The position numbers and the translations under genes were made by a program. A DNA stretch of 64,000 bases from NCBI RefSeq assembly GCF_963678635.1, contig NC_087067.1, positions 6,924,647 through 6,988,646 on the forward strand, in the 5' to 3' direction. Numbering within the stretch: position 1 is the first letter of the stretch; every line of letters starts with the position of its first letter. Of this stretch, positions 20,972 through 31,710 are shown one piece after another. The notes beneath the pieces are model-generated. The model was not told the origin of the DNA and did no database searches. It was given only the letters and a program-made list of their open reading frames with translations. Source of the stretch: Symsagittifera roscoffensis. Lineage: Eukaryota > Xenacoelomorpha > Acoela > Convolutidae.

Positions 20972-21583
20972 GTCTTGGGACAGTACGAAGAAGTCTTGGG
21001 ACAGTACGAAGAAGTCTTGGGACAGTACGAAAAAGTCTTGGGACGGTACGAAGAAGTCTTGGGACAGTACCGAAAAGTCTTGAGTTGGTACCAAGAAGTC
21101 TTGGGACAGTACCAAAAAGTCTTGTGACAGTGCCGAAAAGTCTTGGGACGGTACCAGGAAGTCTTGGGACAGTACCAAGAAGTCGTGGGACAGACCCGAA
21201 CAGTCTTGGGACAGTACCGAAAAGTCTTGGGACAGTACGGAAAAGTCTTGGGACAGTACCGAAAAGTCTCGGGACAGTACCGGAAAGTCTTGGGACAGTA
21301 CCGAAAAGTCTTGGGACAGTACGGAAAAGTCTTGGGACAGTACGGAAAAGTCTTGGGTTAGTACCAGGAAGTCTTGGGATAGTGCGGAAGAGTCTTGGGA
21401 CGGTGCCAAAAAGTCTTGGGACAGTGCGAAAAAATCTTGGGACAGTACAGAAAAGTCTTGGGACGGTACAGAGAAGCCTTGCGACAGTACGGAAAAGTCT
21501 TGGGACAGTACAAAGAAGTCTTGGGAAGTACGGGAAAAGTCTTGGGACAGTACGGTAAAGTCTTGGGACAGTTCGAGGTAGCC
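20972..21583. repeat. 21 bp minisatellite, about 29 units
   Basis: Units of the form GTCTTGGGACAGTACSRARAA repeat head to tail. Variation is concentrated in the last six bases; one unit near 21,527 is shortened by a base or so. The array is flanked by direct repeats containing CCCAACACTTGAGTGG (20,953 and 21,583). Because 21 is divisible by three and the unit lacks stops, frames stay open on both strands (222 and 268 codons, seven-residue repeats such as SLGTVPK). I do not think either is a gene. Confidence 0.93.
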
Positions 21584-21973
21584 CAACACTTGAGTGGTAG
21601 GTCTTGGGACAGGGTGAAGTGTCCCAATACTACGGTGTGAGTTCTTGGGACAGTGTGAAGCATCCCGACACTTAAGTAAAATCACAAAACAGCACTCAGA
21701 TCGATTAAAAAACTGCTATAAGTCAACTAGATTAAGATCACTTAATGATTTTTTCTTAAGGAAAATTGGGAAGAATTTTTAGATTTTTTTCTGTAGAAAA
21801 TAAACTTGTAAATATCAAAATTGTAAATTAGAAAGAATTGTAAACAAAAGTCATGAGGCAAAGTAGGATGCCGATAGCAGACAAAAGAGTACTAGAGTCC
21901 AGGAAAAATCATAACTCGTCGCAACGGAAGGTGACATTATCGGATCCGAAAGTAATGAGAAAGTAATTTTTCA

Positions 21974-22324
21974 GTGAGTATGGTTAACACAAGAAGCCAA
22001 AACAACAAGGAAAACAACACGAAAGAAAGCGCCGTGGAAAGACAAACTGTATCTGCCATAGAAATCGATCTTGAGACACCAGATCAGAGTGTTGATGAGG
22101 TGGAAAGAAAGAGAACGGAATCGACACCAATGCCAAATGCGGAAGAACAGGAAAAGAAAACGATAGAGTTCTCGCCGATTGACATCGTGGAGGATACAAC
22201 AAGAAACACGCCAGAAACGATAAAAGAAGATTCTCAAACAAAAAGAACGTCGTTCACAGAGAGGATTGCAATGGTGGCCGGAATGAAACCAAGAGAGAAG
22301 GAGGAGGTAGCACCAACGACCTAG
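21974..22324 (+). pseudogene. Gag N-terminus, element B
   Basis: 116 codons starting MSMVNTRSQN, matching the MVKTRSQN block of element A's Gag. It is highly charged and disordered, rich in Glu, Thr and Lys. The frame ends at a TAG (22,321) and the next 150 bp read through several interrupted frames before the coiled-coil part. ATG choice: the internal ATG of MVNTRSQN is the one conserved with A. Confidence 0.6.
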
Positions 22325-22476
22325 AAAGGCAAGACATTTGGAACAGTTTCTGCAATAACAACAGAGGCCAATCGAGACGATGATCAGGTCGAACTTGGAG
22401 CATCAGCTAACCATGAGGCAACTGTTAACAATGGGGCAACAGCTAACCAAGAGAAAACAACTTCTAGAGTCTTGGG

Positions 22477-22554
22477 ACGATTCTGGAATTTGCGCTGGAT
22501 GCGGAAGATATGAGCCAGCCAGACGGAGGAACATGAGTTCTATAGTGGCTTGAT
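22477..22554 (+). repeat. 78 bp duplicate of the gag knuckle region
   Basis: The sequence starting ACGATTCTGGAATTTGCGCTGG is the same as 23,768-23,845, where it lies in its natural place between the two CCHC boxes. Here it interrupts the N-terminal part of gag. Just before it, GAAAACAACTTCTAGAG (about 22,453-22,470) also recurs at about 24,440-24,458, before the protease. This is a patchwork of copied pieces from the same element. Confidence 0.88.
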
Positions 22555-23058
22555 TATGAAGTACAGTGAAGAGGATCGACAAATGCTAAAAAAGGAGATA
22601 AGATATAATAAGAACCAGAGCCTGGACAATTGCTTCAATCTGGCAAGGGCAACTGAAGAGAAGCTACAGCGAATTTCAGACAAGGTAGAGGCTACCGACA
22701 AAGAGAGAGAGAGAAAGTTATCAAAAAAGACATGCAAGAAATGAAGAAACGGTACGACACTGTGAACAGTAAGTTAGGGAGTCTGGAGACGAGAATCGAC
22801 ACAATGAGCAGGGACCAGGCTGAAAGTTCATGTGCCATACAATCCAAACTCTTGAGAAACTCTACATCACAAGACAAGCTGGTAACAGATCGAACGCAAG
22901 GCAAAAGATTCGATTTTGTAGAACCACAACGGAATAAACGAGAGTCCACACCGTTACCCCGGAGTGCAGCGAGCGCAGGGGCAGGGGGCCAATACAATTA
23001 TGAAGGGTGGAACCTCGAGCTCAACAAATGGCCCAGGGGATTCCACCACGAGCACTAA
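22550..23058 (+). pseudogene. Gag coiled-coil region, element B
   Basis: Two overlapping frames (22,550-22,744 and 22,732-23,058). Together they give a charged coiled coil (EEDRQMLKKEIRYNKNQSL, then MKKRYDTVNSKLGSLETRIDTM), followed by a basic Ser/Gly-rich segment. The equivalent in A is at 13,262-14,287. A frameshift lies around 22,730-22,740. The segment probably served Gag multimerisation. Confidence 0.6.
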
Positions 23059-23572
23059 TTTGGGACCCGATGCCATGACGTGGGCTAACACCTGGGAAAT
23101 GATGAATAGGACACTGGAAGCGTTCGCTACAAGGAATACAGACTCGAGTGAAAGAGGAGGTGGCAAATCCAGGAAAACCTTCAAGAAACCAAAGGAATTC
23201 AAAGACGACTCAGATGGATGCATCGACACATGGGTAGAAGTCATGAGGTTACACTTGGAACAAGAGAACTTGAATGACGAAAGGCAGGCCTGCACGGCAA
23301 TCTTGAGCAACCTAGAGGGCACAGCGTTGAACTGTGTAGTTGCAAAGAAGGAAGAGGTACGTGATACTGCGGACAAGATCTTCGAGATATTGCTGAACCA
23401 ATTCGGATCAGGAATGAAGGGCCACCAAGCTATGATGAGATTTGAAAAAAGAAGACAAAGGGACGATGAATCAATCGATCGGTTCCTGGATGATTTTGAG
23501 AGCTTGAGGAGAAGGAGTGATCAGAAGGAATTTCAGCATCGCCTCGAAGTTCATCGATGGGGTAAAAAGTGA
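22964..23572 (+). pseudogene. Gag capsid domain, element B
   Basis: 202 codons. The retrotransposon-gag pattern matches A block for block: DTWVEVMRLHL, SNLEGTALNCV, FEILLNQFGSG, GHQAMMRFEKRRQRDDESIDRFLDDFESLRRRS. A frameshift near 23,520 moves the remainder (SIASKFIDGVKSDDLRTM) into the next frame. This is the best-preserved part of B's Gag. Confidence 0.85.
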
Positions 23573-24408
23573 CGACTTGAGAACAATGCTGGCAACGTAC
23601 TATACACTTTCGAATGATAATGCACCAACTCCAGAGGAGATGAGACAAAAATCAAGGGAGTACATGTTAATGAAACCGAAGAATTGCACGGCGGCGGATT
23701 GCACGACGTACAAACAAGGCATGACGATCATCACGTGGCGGATTGCACGACGTACAAACAAGGCATGACGATTCTGGAATTTGCGCTGGATGCGGAAGAT
23801 ATGAGCCAGCCAGACGGAGGAACATGAGTTCTATAGTGGCTTGATCATCAAAATAGGTGCAAGGTGCTTCTTCTGCAATCAAGAAGGCCACTTCAGGATG
23901 GATTGTCCGTTGTTTTAGGAAGCAGTGAAGAACCAAAGTCACCCCAAACACAAGCTAGCGCTGGCGGCTGTACAGAACACGATGAACAGGCAAGCCGAGT
24001 TTGACACAAAAAACTCGGAGGCACCGAGTGCGGAGCTACCGAAAAAAACGGCGAAGGCTGTAACGCAAGTCTAAAATGCCATAGAAGCCGAGGCCGGGAA
24101 TTCTCTATGAGAAAGCAGCTGCGGAGGCTATCAACAAAGTGAAACAGGACCTAGCGACAAAAGAGATCGAGCAAAGACTGAAGCAGGAGATCGAGAGGCA
24201 GAAGTTGAATGAGACATTGTGTAGGCCGGTGCCAGTGCCAGAGGCCGAGATGGGAGCGACAAGGAGTGGAAATTGTAACACTCTAAAAATGGTGACAGGA
24301 AAACCATTCGGCATAACAATAATTGGAGCCAGGATAATGTCGATAATCACAGTGGGCGGCCATGAAGTAACAAGAAACCTGAGTGAACCGAGCGATAATG
24401 CACATTGA
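23517..24408 (+). pseudogene. Gag nucleocapsid and C-terminal coiled coil, element B
   Basis: The frame from 23,517 runs to 23,768 and includes a damaged first zinc box: only its C-terminal half remains, and a 36 bp segment (GGCGGATTGCACGACG...) is tandemly doubled at 23,691 and 23,736. The second CCHC box (CFFCNQEGHFRMDC, 23,865-23,906) is intact, but a TAG follows at 23,916-23,918 where A has TGG. After further stops a Lys/Glu-rich helix (ATKEIEQRLKQEIERQKL, 24,139-24,408) matches A's Gag tail. Confidence 0.7.
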
Positions 24409-24460
24409 TGTGTACGCAGATTAATTAAGTGCAATAAGTCCGAAAACAACTTCTAGAGCC

Positions 24461-25033
24461 TTGAGGGCACTACTCACAAGAGGTGGTAGCAAGTCGGTCC
24501 GCATCGAAAACAGGTACACGGAAGCCTATGGTCCGCATGAGGTGATGTTAAACATTGATGGGATAAACATCTACACGAAAACTATGATAACATGTGACGA
24601 AGACCTAGCCGGACAGATCTACGTGGGCAGAGAAGAACTGATTGTGAGATCGATTGGACACTGCGCCATGTTGGAAGAAGATAAAAGGCATATCGGAACG
24701 GAAGCAGACGTATCAGCACACGTGCTTGACATAGGCGGCAAGAAGACTCAGTTGCGCGAGCTACTAAACACGGGAGCGGTCCTGAGCGTTATACCAATCG
24801 AAACTTGGGAGCGAATGGGCTTCGACAAAGATGATTTGATAGACACGAGAATACGGCTGTCAGCTGCAAATAAAGGGGCGCTGCGGGTGCTAGGCAGGAC
24901 ACCAATAATAGCCCTAAACTTGGGGGAACGCAACCTGTGGATGAGCTTTCTTGTGGTGGAAAACCTGGATGAGTCTGACCAATTCATTTTAGGCAGAGAC
25001 TTCATCAGAAATTTCGACGTAAAATTGATCTAA
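24461..25033 (+). pseudogene. Aspartic protease, element B
   Basis: 190 codons collinear with A's protease frame. The active-site triad reads LLNTGAVLSVIP: the catalytic Asp is Asn (codon 24,767-24,769), while A keeps Asp. The downstream QFILGRDFIRNFDV segment with its ILG triad is intact here but deleted in A. The two copies thus have complementary lesions. The frame ends at 25,033 in a frameshift before the linker that follows. Confidence 0.82.
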
Positions 25034-25049
25034 ACAATGCCATACTTGC

Positions 25050-25968
25050 TTGCCGGAAAAGAAGTACGTAATTAAACCGGTAAATTTACTATTGACGAAT
25101 GAGAATGAAGCACCGGTATTCTTGAGTAGGAGGGTGAGGCTGAAAGCAAACGAGGCGACAATTGTAAGCTTGCGGATGAAAAATTACAATGAACCAAGAG
25201 ATAACAAGCAAGTATGCATAGTCCTAAATCCAAATAGTCAAAGTGCTGCTGTTTTAGGAAGATCCTTCTCAATAACCAAGAGCGGCCTCTGCTTCAGTGT
25301 CTTGTTGAATACTCTTGATATACCCATCACGATCCAGAGGGGATGGAAACTGGGATACGCTTTACCCGTGAAAACTCGATATGAAATGACTGAAAATGTA
25401 AAAGAGAATGAAGTTCTTGATTGTCCCAATCATAGGGACAAGATTTGTATATTGAGAAGGTTAAAGAAAAAAAAATACATCAGGTCTTGTGAAATCACTT
25501 AAGTCAGAGACAGACGATGGACTTTCAAGCTGTTCGAATTTCCCGGAAAGACCCACACTAGAGGAAATAGAAATGGATAAACTGGTTTTACCAGAAATGG
25601 AGCACTTGAGGGGCAAGTTAACGTACGAACAGCTCGAAGCCATCAAGGACGTACTAGAGCGGAATGAGGACGTTTTTTCGAAACATAAGGCAGAAATTGG
25701 ATGTTGTAATTTTGTTGAACACGAAATAGAGCTTGAAGAGTCGGCGCTACCGCACAGGGAGGGGGCGAGGCGTATGACCCCACACAAATTGGATGCATGT
25801 AGAAAAGAAATAGAGACCTTACTAGAGTATGATATGATAGAACCATCCAAATCACCGTGGGAGTGTGGAGTAGTGATGGCTAAGAAGAAAGGCGACCAAT
25901 TGAGGTTTTTGTTGCGACTTTCGGTATCTGAACTCCGTCACGGTGAAGGATGCCTATCCCATACCTAG
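25050..25968 (+). pseudogene. Protease-RT linker and RT fingers, element B
   Basis: Two overlapping frames (25,050-25,502 and 25,489-25,968). The first is a linker shared with A (KPVNLLLTNENEAPVFLSR; NSQSAAVLGRSFSI). The second contains the RT entry region (EIETLLEYDMIEPSKSPWECGVVMAKKK). The phase changes again after MAKKKGDQLRFL, at the same place where A's frame shifts, though by a separate event. Element A keeps the first part as one continuous frame, which shows the joins seen here are decay. Confidence 0.8.
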
Positions 25969-26294
25969 GATTGATGAGAGCCTCTCAAAGTTAGGGGACG
26001 CAAAATTTTTTACGACTCTTGATTTAGGATCAGCTTTTTGGCAGGTTCCACTGAGAAAGCAGGACAGGGACAAAACAAGGTTTGCCTGCGAGCTGGGGCT
26101 GTTTCAATGGAAAAGGATGCCCTTTGGTCTTTGCAACGCCACAGCTACGTTTCAACGATTGATGGCACACGCATTGATAGGTGTAACGAAGAAATAGGGC
26201 AACCTGGTAATGTGCTACGTGGATGACGTGGTAATAGCGACACCACTACTAGAAGACCACATCGAGCGACTAGACGAAGTGTTCGCTCGCCTTC
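25943..26294 (+). pseudogene. Reverse transcriptase palm, element B
   Basis: Carries KDAYPIPRIDESLSKLGDAKF, TTLDLGSAFWQ (first Asp), MPFGLCNATATFQ, and the YVDD box at 26,216-26,227. A TAG at 26,195-26,197 replaces the Tyr that A has just before GNLVMCYVDD. A frameshift near 26,285 passes to the next frame. The polymerase residues themselves are all present. Confidence 0.88.
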
Positions 26295-28211
26295 ATGAAA
26301 AGATCGGGTTTTAAATGCAAGCCATCAAAGTGCGAAATACTCAAGGACCCGATTAAATACCTGGGGAGGATGGTTGATAGACATGGCATCAGACCAGACC
26401 CAGATGCAGTAGAAGCGGTTCTGACCGGGAAATCACCGAAAACGGAACATCGACTGATGAGCTTCTTGGGTTTTGCGAACTATTATAGGGAATTCATTAA
26501 GGGCTATGCGGACAAAATTTACCCGATGCAACATCTAATGAGGCACAAATACATGAAATTCACGTGGAACAATGCAGCAGAGGAGTCATTCCATGGAATA
26601 AAGAAGGAATTGTGTGAAGCACCGGTGCAAAGGATGCCAACGGAAAAAGGAATGTACGTGCTGGACACGGATGCGCCGGTAGTAGCGATTTCTGGCATTC
26701 TACATCAAGAGCAGGAATGGAACGGGAAGACAGTCTTGAGACCGATAGCATACGAGAGCAAAGTCTTGAGCGATACGGAGATGAAACACGGGGCGCCTAA
26801 AGCAGAAATGTTTGCGGTGGTTACATTTGTCGAAAAATACAGGGCATGCCTAGGTAGCGAGCCGTTCAAGTTACGAGTCGACAACAGGGCACTCAGCTGG
26901 TTGAAAAAGTACTCAATGGACCAGAGCTACATTGGGAGATGGATAGTTCGCCTGGATGGATACAACATGATAATTGAGCATAAGACGAGAGACAAACATC
27001 AAAATGCCGATAGCTTGAGTAAGAAGACGGAGTTCTATGAGAGACAGGAACAGAGGAAGGCAGATAGGCCAGAAATCAAAGATGGCTTCTCCTTCATGGA
27101 CAAGGAAACGTACGATAGTCTTCCACTCACGAGATGGCTGAGTAAGTCAGGCAAACCTATAGAACATCATCCCGAATTACCAAAGGAGCGTCCAGAGAAA
27201 ACAATTTTGAAAAGAAACCAAGGGATGCCAATGGAGATAATGCTCAGGTCGAAAATTGTGAGGGAGACACTCAAGGCAAAAGGCTATGATCTCAATCAAG
27301 TAGAAACGGGAAGGGCAGAGATAGGTGATGACTTGAGGAGGTTACTCGAGAAACTAGCAGACGATAAGCCCGTGGTCGAAGAAAAGAATAAAAAGGAACC
27401 AGAAGTCACGATATTGAGAAGGAATGATGCGAATGGTAGCGTGGACTCCTTGGAAGAAAAGAAAGCTGATGAAAAAGAAGTCGCGCAGTCATTTGTTGAG
27501 AAAATCCCTGAAGACATACTTAAACGGACTATGGTTGGGAGGAAGAAGGTGGCATTCAAGGAGGGGATTGAACACCCTGGACTGGGTCAAGAGTCCGGGG
27601 ATTGGCCCACTGCAGAAGAAGATGCTGAAGAAAAAGTGTCCGGGGAGTGTGAAGCATGGGATGAAGACTCAGAGAAGAGCAGCGATGACCATGATTGTCT
27701 ATGCATGATATTGGCGGAAGAGAAGATGAGGCACCGCGACAGGGAGCTACAGACAGATCCTTCCTCAGGAACGTACAATTTGGATCAGCAGGAGGTGTGC
27801 GGAGGGGAAGAACTTGAGAAAATTGCAGTATCAAGGAAACCTTTCAGGGAGCTATTGTGCAACTCAAATGTCAGAACAAACCTGGTGCCAGAAGATGACA
27901 GGAAGGTCTTGAGGACGATAGTTTGCGTCAAGCTGAAAGACGACATCCACAGTCCCGGAGAATTGAATTGTCAGATAATGGCACTGAAGGAACACGTCAA
28001 GGCGAGATATAGGCTGTCGGATCTAATACGAGCCCAAAAGAATGACAAGATGACAAGCAATCTCTCCAAATGGATTTGGACGGGAGCCAAAGAGAAAAGG
28101 GATCTAGAAGAAGACAGCTACAAGATCTTGAGCCAGTTCTACAAGGAGATAAAAGATTTACTCTATCACACAGCTGATGGGTTGGTAGCATGCAGGAGAA
28201 AGGATGAGTAG
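26295..28211 (+). pseudogene. RT thumb, RNase H and linker to integrase, element B
   Basis: 638 open codons, the longest frame in B. It covers KCEILKDPIKYLG, the RT thumb/connection (FANYYREFIKGYADKIYP) that A lacks, and RNase H with VLDTDAP, APKAEMFAV, LRVDNRAL and KHQNADSLSK. About 330 residues of acidic linker follow, ending in KARYRLSDLIRAQKN, which opens the integrase region. It closes at a TAG (28,209) where A reads on. RT and RNase H catalytic residues are intact. Confidence 0.9.
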
Positions 28212-29850
28212 AAGATACTACATAAGCATAACCTCAACATACTACGACAGTAATACCAAACTGAAGTGTTATTCAGATCGCATGATCAAATGGGGCATCA
28301 GGGGATAGACAAGGTGCAACAGAGAATACTACACAGGTTTGATTGGCCGGGGTTGCGAGAGGTGGGTGAACGCATGTCTGGCATGTCTACAAGTGAAAGA
28401 CCCAAGGAAGATGAAGTTCCCACTCAAGTCCGTTGAGAGCTCGGAATTCAACGAGGTTGTGCAGATAGACCATCAGAAAATCTGCATGACAGAATCGGGA
28501 TATAACCAGATTCTGGTCATAATAGACCACTTTACAAAGTTGGCGGAAGCGGTGCCCTGTCAAACAGCCTCAGCAGAGGAGACTTGTGACCACTTGATAA
28601 CACATTGGATATCACGATATGGTTCTCCGATGACATTCCAGTCGGACAACGGGAAAGTCTTCGTGGGCGACCTGACAAAAGAATTGATGAAGAGGTCACA
28701 CATTGCTCAAGCGCACTCAACGACTTACCATCCACAGACTAACGCGTTAGTGGAGAGACAGAACAGAACATTGGTGAACATGCTGAGGGTGTAGTGCTCG
28801 AGATACATGACAGACTGGGATAAGTATCTGCCGCAAGTGGTAGGGGCATACAACAGCACGCAACACTCGACGACAGGAATTAGTCCCTTCATGATGTTAA
28901 CGGGCAGGGAGAGAGCAATGGCTATAACTTTCTTTTACCCATAATACCCATAACTAAACAAGCTCTGCAGGAGGAAGAAATACGATGAGAGAATACTTCA
29001 AGCGAAACCGTATGCAGTGGGCCAATACGTCTGGGTGTTCCAGAACATCATACCTCCCAAGGGGACGAAGAAACTACGTAAGAAACTGCGTGGACCGTTC
29101 ATGATAACGGAAGTACACCAGTAGGGATGGTTCTACCGCTTGAGTACGGGACGAGCAGCGCATTATGAAAATCTGAAACCCCATGTCCCATCTCCGCAAG
29201 ACTGGTGCGTACCGCAGAATATGGAGGGAGTAGAGTACATATTGGTATAACCAGCATGTGAAGTGAACGAAAAAGGCACCAGAGAAAAGAATGATGGTAA
29301 CGAGGACGTGAGCATGGACGATAATGAAAAGATAGAAGCAGACTCAGATGCGGAATCCTTTGCGGAAGAAGACTGGAATGATCCGGAGCAGAACGAGGTG
29401 CCAAAGTGGACGGAACCAGACTCGCCAATAATAGCAGGAACAAGGAGTGGCAATCGCAAGCGGACAAGCATGAGGTTCAATAGGTACGGGGATGACTTCT
29501 TGATTGACAAGATACAGCCTGACGAATTAAACGAAGAGTTACTGAGTGTGGGTGAATTGGTAGCCGACAATGAATAGCAAATCATCAACGACTGCGAGCA
29601 CTACCCGAAGGAAGACTACTCCACACCAGAACAAGAAACAGATCTGGAGCAGAGCGAGATAGAAATGAGGGAAAGCACAAACTTGAGGATATTAGAATGG
29701 ATGCGCGGTGTCAAGAGCAAAGGAGATGATGAGCAAAGCATCCAGCAGGTCGCCATGTCAGCAGAAAAACACGTGAAAACAAAAGATACCCTGTTCGGTT
29801 GGACAGCAACCGACAGGACGCTCGAGATACCGCCAAATAATTTAGACCCA
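28212..29850 (+). pseudogene. Integrase, element B, interrupted by stops
   Basis: The zinc module (HDQMGH, 28,280; CLACLQ, 28,373) and the core QIDHQK, SDNGKVF, VERQNR are present in 28,250-28,794, so D,D-E is intact. A TAG at 28,792-28,794 replaces the Tyr of A's RVYCSRY. Further stops occur at about 28,941, 28,950, 29,122, 29,248 and 29,575. The GPF module (LRGPFMITEV, about 29,090) and the acidic tail remain readable. The gene is then split by the non-LTR insertion at 29,858 and resumes at 31,711. Confidence 0.85.
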
Positions 29851-29857
29851 GCATCAT

Positions 29858-31700
29858 GTTGTTTTTGTTGTTGTTGCCTAGGTGCCCGTAGTTTGGCCCT
29901 CCTCTTGTCCCTCATTTGTGGCTTCTTCTGTATCGAGTTGCAGAAAAGCAGCTGCTTCGATCGGGTTTTCCCAGAGTGCGTGGGGGGTGATTGTAGTCGG
30001 GTTTGCGCTGCACCTGAATAGGTGACCCGTTGTGTGGGTTTCTGAGTTGCACTGTGGGCATGTTTCTGGGGTTGATTCATCTAGTCTGTGTAGGTAGCTT
30101 TGTAGGAATGGGGAGTAACCGCTCCGCAACTGGGCAAGGGTCCTCTCGGCAGTCGTAATTCATCCTTGCTCAGTTTGGGGGCTGGTTCGTCGAGCACTTT
30201 GTTGTTGTCCCGGTTGTCTAGGGCGTCTTTGACCTCATTTGTGTGCACTTTTTTGAGGAGCCCTCTGTAGTCCTCTTCGGTAACGTGCGTGTCGTCGTCT
30301 TCTTCTGAATCGGATGTTTCGAGGAGTGCAGTGATGTACCTCTCGTACCTGCTGATGAGCGTTTCCTTCATGTTTCTGGGCGGTTCCGGTCGGTCTAGCA
30401 GCCTGTTGCCAGGGTGTCCTTCGAGATGATGGGCTAGCTGGTGCTGGACTGCTTTCATACGGATATGCCGCCTGACAGGTAGGATTTTCGTCTCGTCGTG
30501 CAGGTGCTGGATAGCGGTCATCGTGGTGCATCCTGTGGCCACTCTTAGGGCTGAGTTTTGGACTTTCTGCGGAGTCCAGACTGGTGATGCGTACTCTAAG
30601 ACGGGCCTGATGAAGGCTTGGTAGGCTACTATGAGGGTTTCCTTGCTCTGTCCCCAGGTAGTTCCTGCCAGCGCTTTCAAGATATTCACTCTGCTCCTTC
30701 CTCTAGCTGCGGCTAGTTTGCAGTGTGGGCCGAATGTCAGGGCTGTATCGAAGGTGACGCCTAGTATTTTTGGTGTTTTCGCCAGAATGAGGGCTTTCCC
30801 GTTGATCTTCACGCCTGGTGTGATTTTGTGTTCTTTGGTGCTGGGCGTGAAGAGCGTGACGGAACATTTCGGTGTTGAAACCTCCAAATCTCGAGAGTCT
30901 AGAAAATTGCAGAGCGTCGTCAGGTAGCTGTTGATGTCTTTGCTTAGTGTCTCTATGTCGGTCCCAAGGGCGAAAACTGTGAAGTCGTCGGCATAGGATA
31001 CTAATAAAATTGTCGGTGGAGGCATTGGCGCATCTGCCACGTAGAAATTGAACAGCGTAGGAGCCACAACCGATCCTTGTGGAACTCCAAATCTGACAAT
31101 ACGACTGCTTGACAGCGTGTCTCTGAACAGTGTGCGGGCCTGTCTACCGTGTAGGTACGTGGCTAACCAGCGTACAAGTGCTCCTGGAAGCGTGGAATCG
31201 TTAATCAGCTTGAGGAGGGTAGCGTGACACACAGTATCGAAAGCTTTCGAGAGGTCTAATGCAACGAGAACAGTACGGGCAGCGGGTTTTCGTTGATTGA
31301 AGCCGTCTGCGATTACAGTTGATAGCTCATTGAGTGTCGCGGTCTGAAGCCGTGTTGATGTTCTGCCGTCTTGAGGTGTTGCTGGAGTATCGGGAGAAGG
31401 CACTTCTCGAGTATCTTGACTGCGGGGCAAAGAAGTGATATCGGCCGGTACGAGGCACTCTCATTGGCGGGTTTTCCTGGCTTCAGTAGTGGAATAATGA
31501 TAGAAATCTTCCAGATGGCGGGTATTTGACTTCTTGAAATCGACAGGTTGAACGTGCTCGTCAGATGTTCTATGGCTTTGGGTCCCAGGTGTTTAAGATG
31601 GATCATTGTGATGCCATCTGGGCCTGTGGCTTTCGAGTTTTTCGCTTTCTTCAGTGCCTTGATCACATGGGTTGTGGTGATTGTCGGATGGTGACAATCA
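29858..31700 (-). mobile_element. 5'-truncated non-LTR retrotransposon (LINE) in element B
   Basis: A 1,843 bp insertion on the minus strand, flanked by 10 bp direct repeats CCAGCATCAT (29,848-29,857 and 31,701-31,710). The target lies in the integrase-macro linker, and the host reading resumes on the far side. The 3' end is a short CAA-rich tail (29,858-29,876 read in reverse). The 5' end falls within the RT domain, so ORF1 and the endonuclease are missing, as is typical of incomplete target-primed reverse transcription. Confidence 0.92.
29878..31690 (-). pseudogene. Jockey/CR1-like LINE reverse transcriptase, truncated
   Basis: Three frames joined by two frameshifts (near 31,340 and 30,110). 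Visible RT motifs in order: KNSKATGPDGITMIHLK, IIPLLKPGKPANESASYRPISLL, QHGFRPRHS, VALDLSKAFDTV, FGVPQGSVVAPTLFNFYV and the active site SYADDFTVF. The C-terminus has a Cys/His cluster (CPQCNSETHTTGHLFRC) typical of LINE ORF2 proteins. The clade assignment is by motif style only. It is dead: truncated and frameshifted. Confidence 0.88.
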
Positions 31701-31710
31701 CCAGCATCAT

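Larger units (their letters stand above)
19413..21973 (+). other. 5' leader of element B
   Basis: No supported gene. It contains two 150-160 bp tandem units (19,861-20,165), a purine-rich tract (19,600-19,700), a G-rich stretch at about 20,340-20,560 and the 21 bp minisatellite (20,972-21,583). Gag begins at about 21,974. Packaging signals would be expected here, but none can be named. Confidence 0.65.

Noticed and set aside
20972-21583. CRISPR-like array
   Set aside because: Units are contiguous without spacers, and the context is a eukaryotic retrotransposon leader.
20879-21685. 222- and 268-codon frames on opposite strands over the minisatellite
   Set aside because: Both are pure translations of a 21 bp unit lacking stops; no unique sequence or domain. 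I treat them as repeat by-products, not genes.
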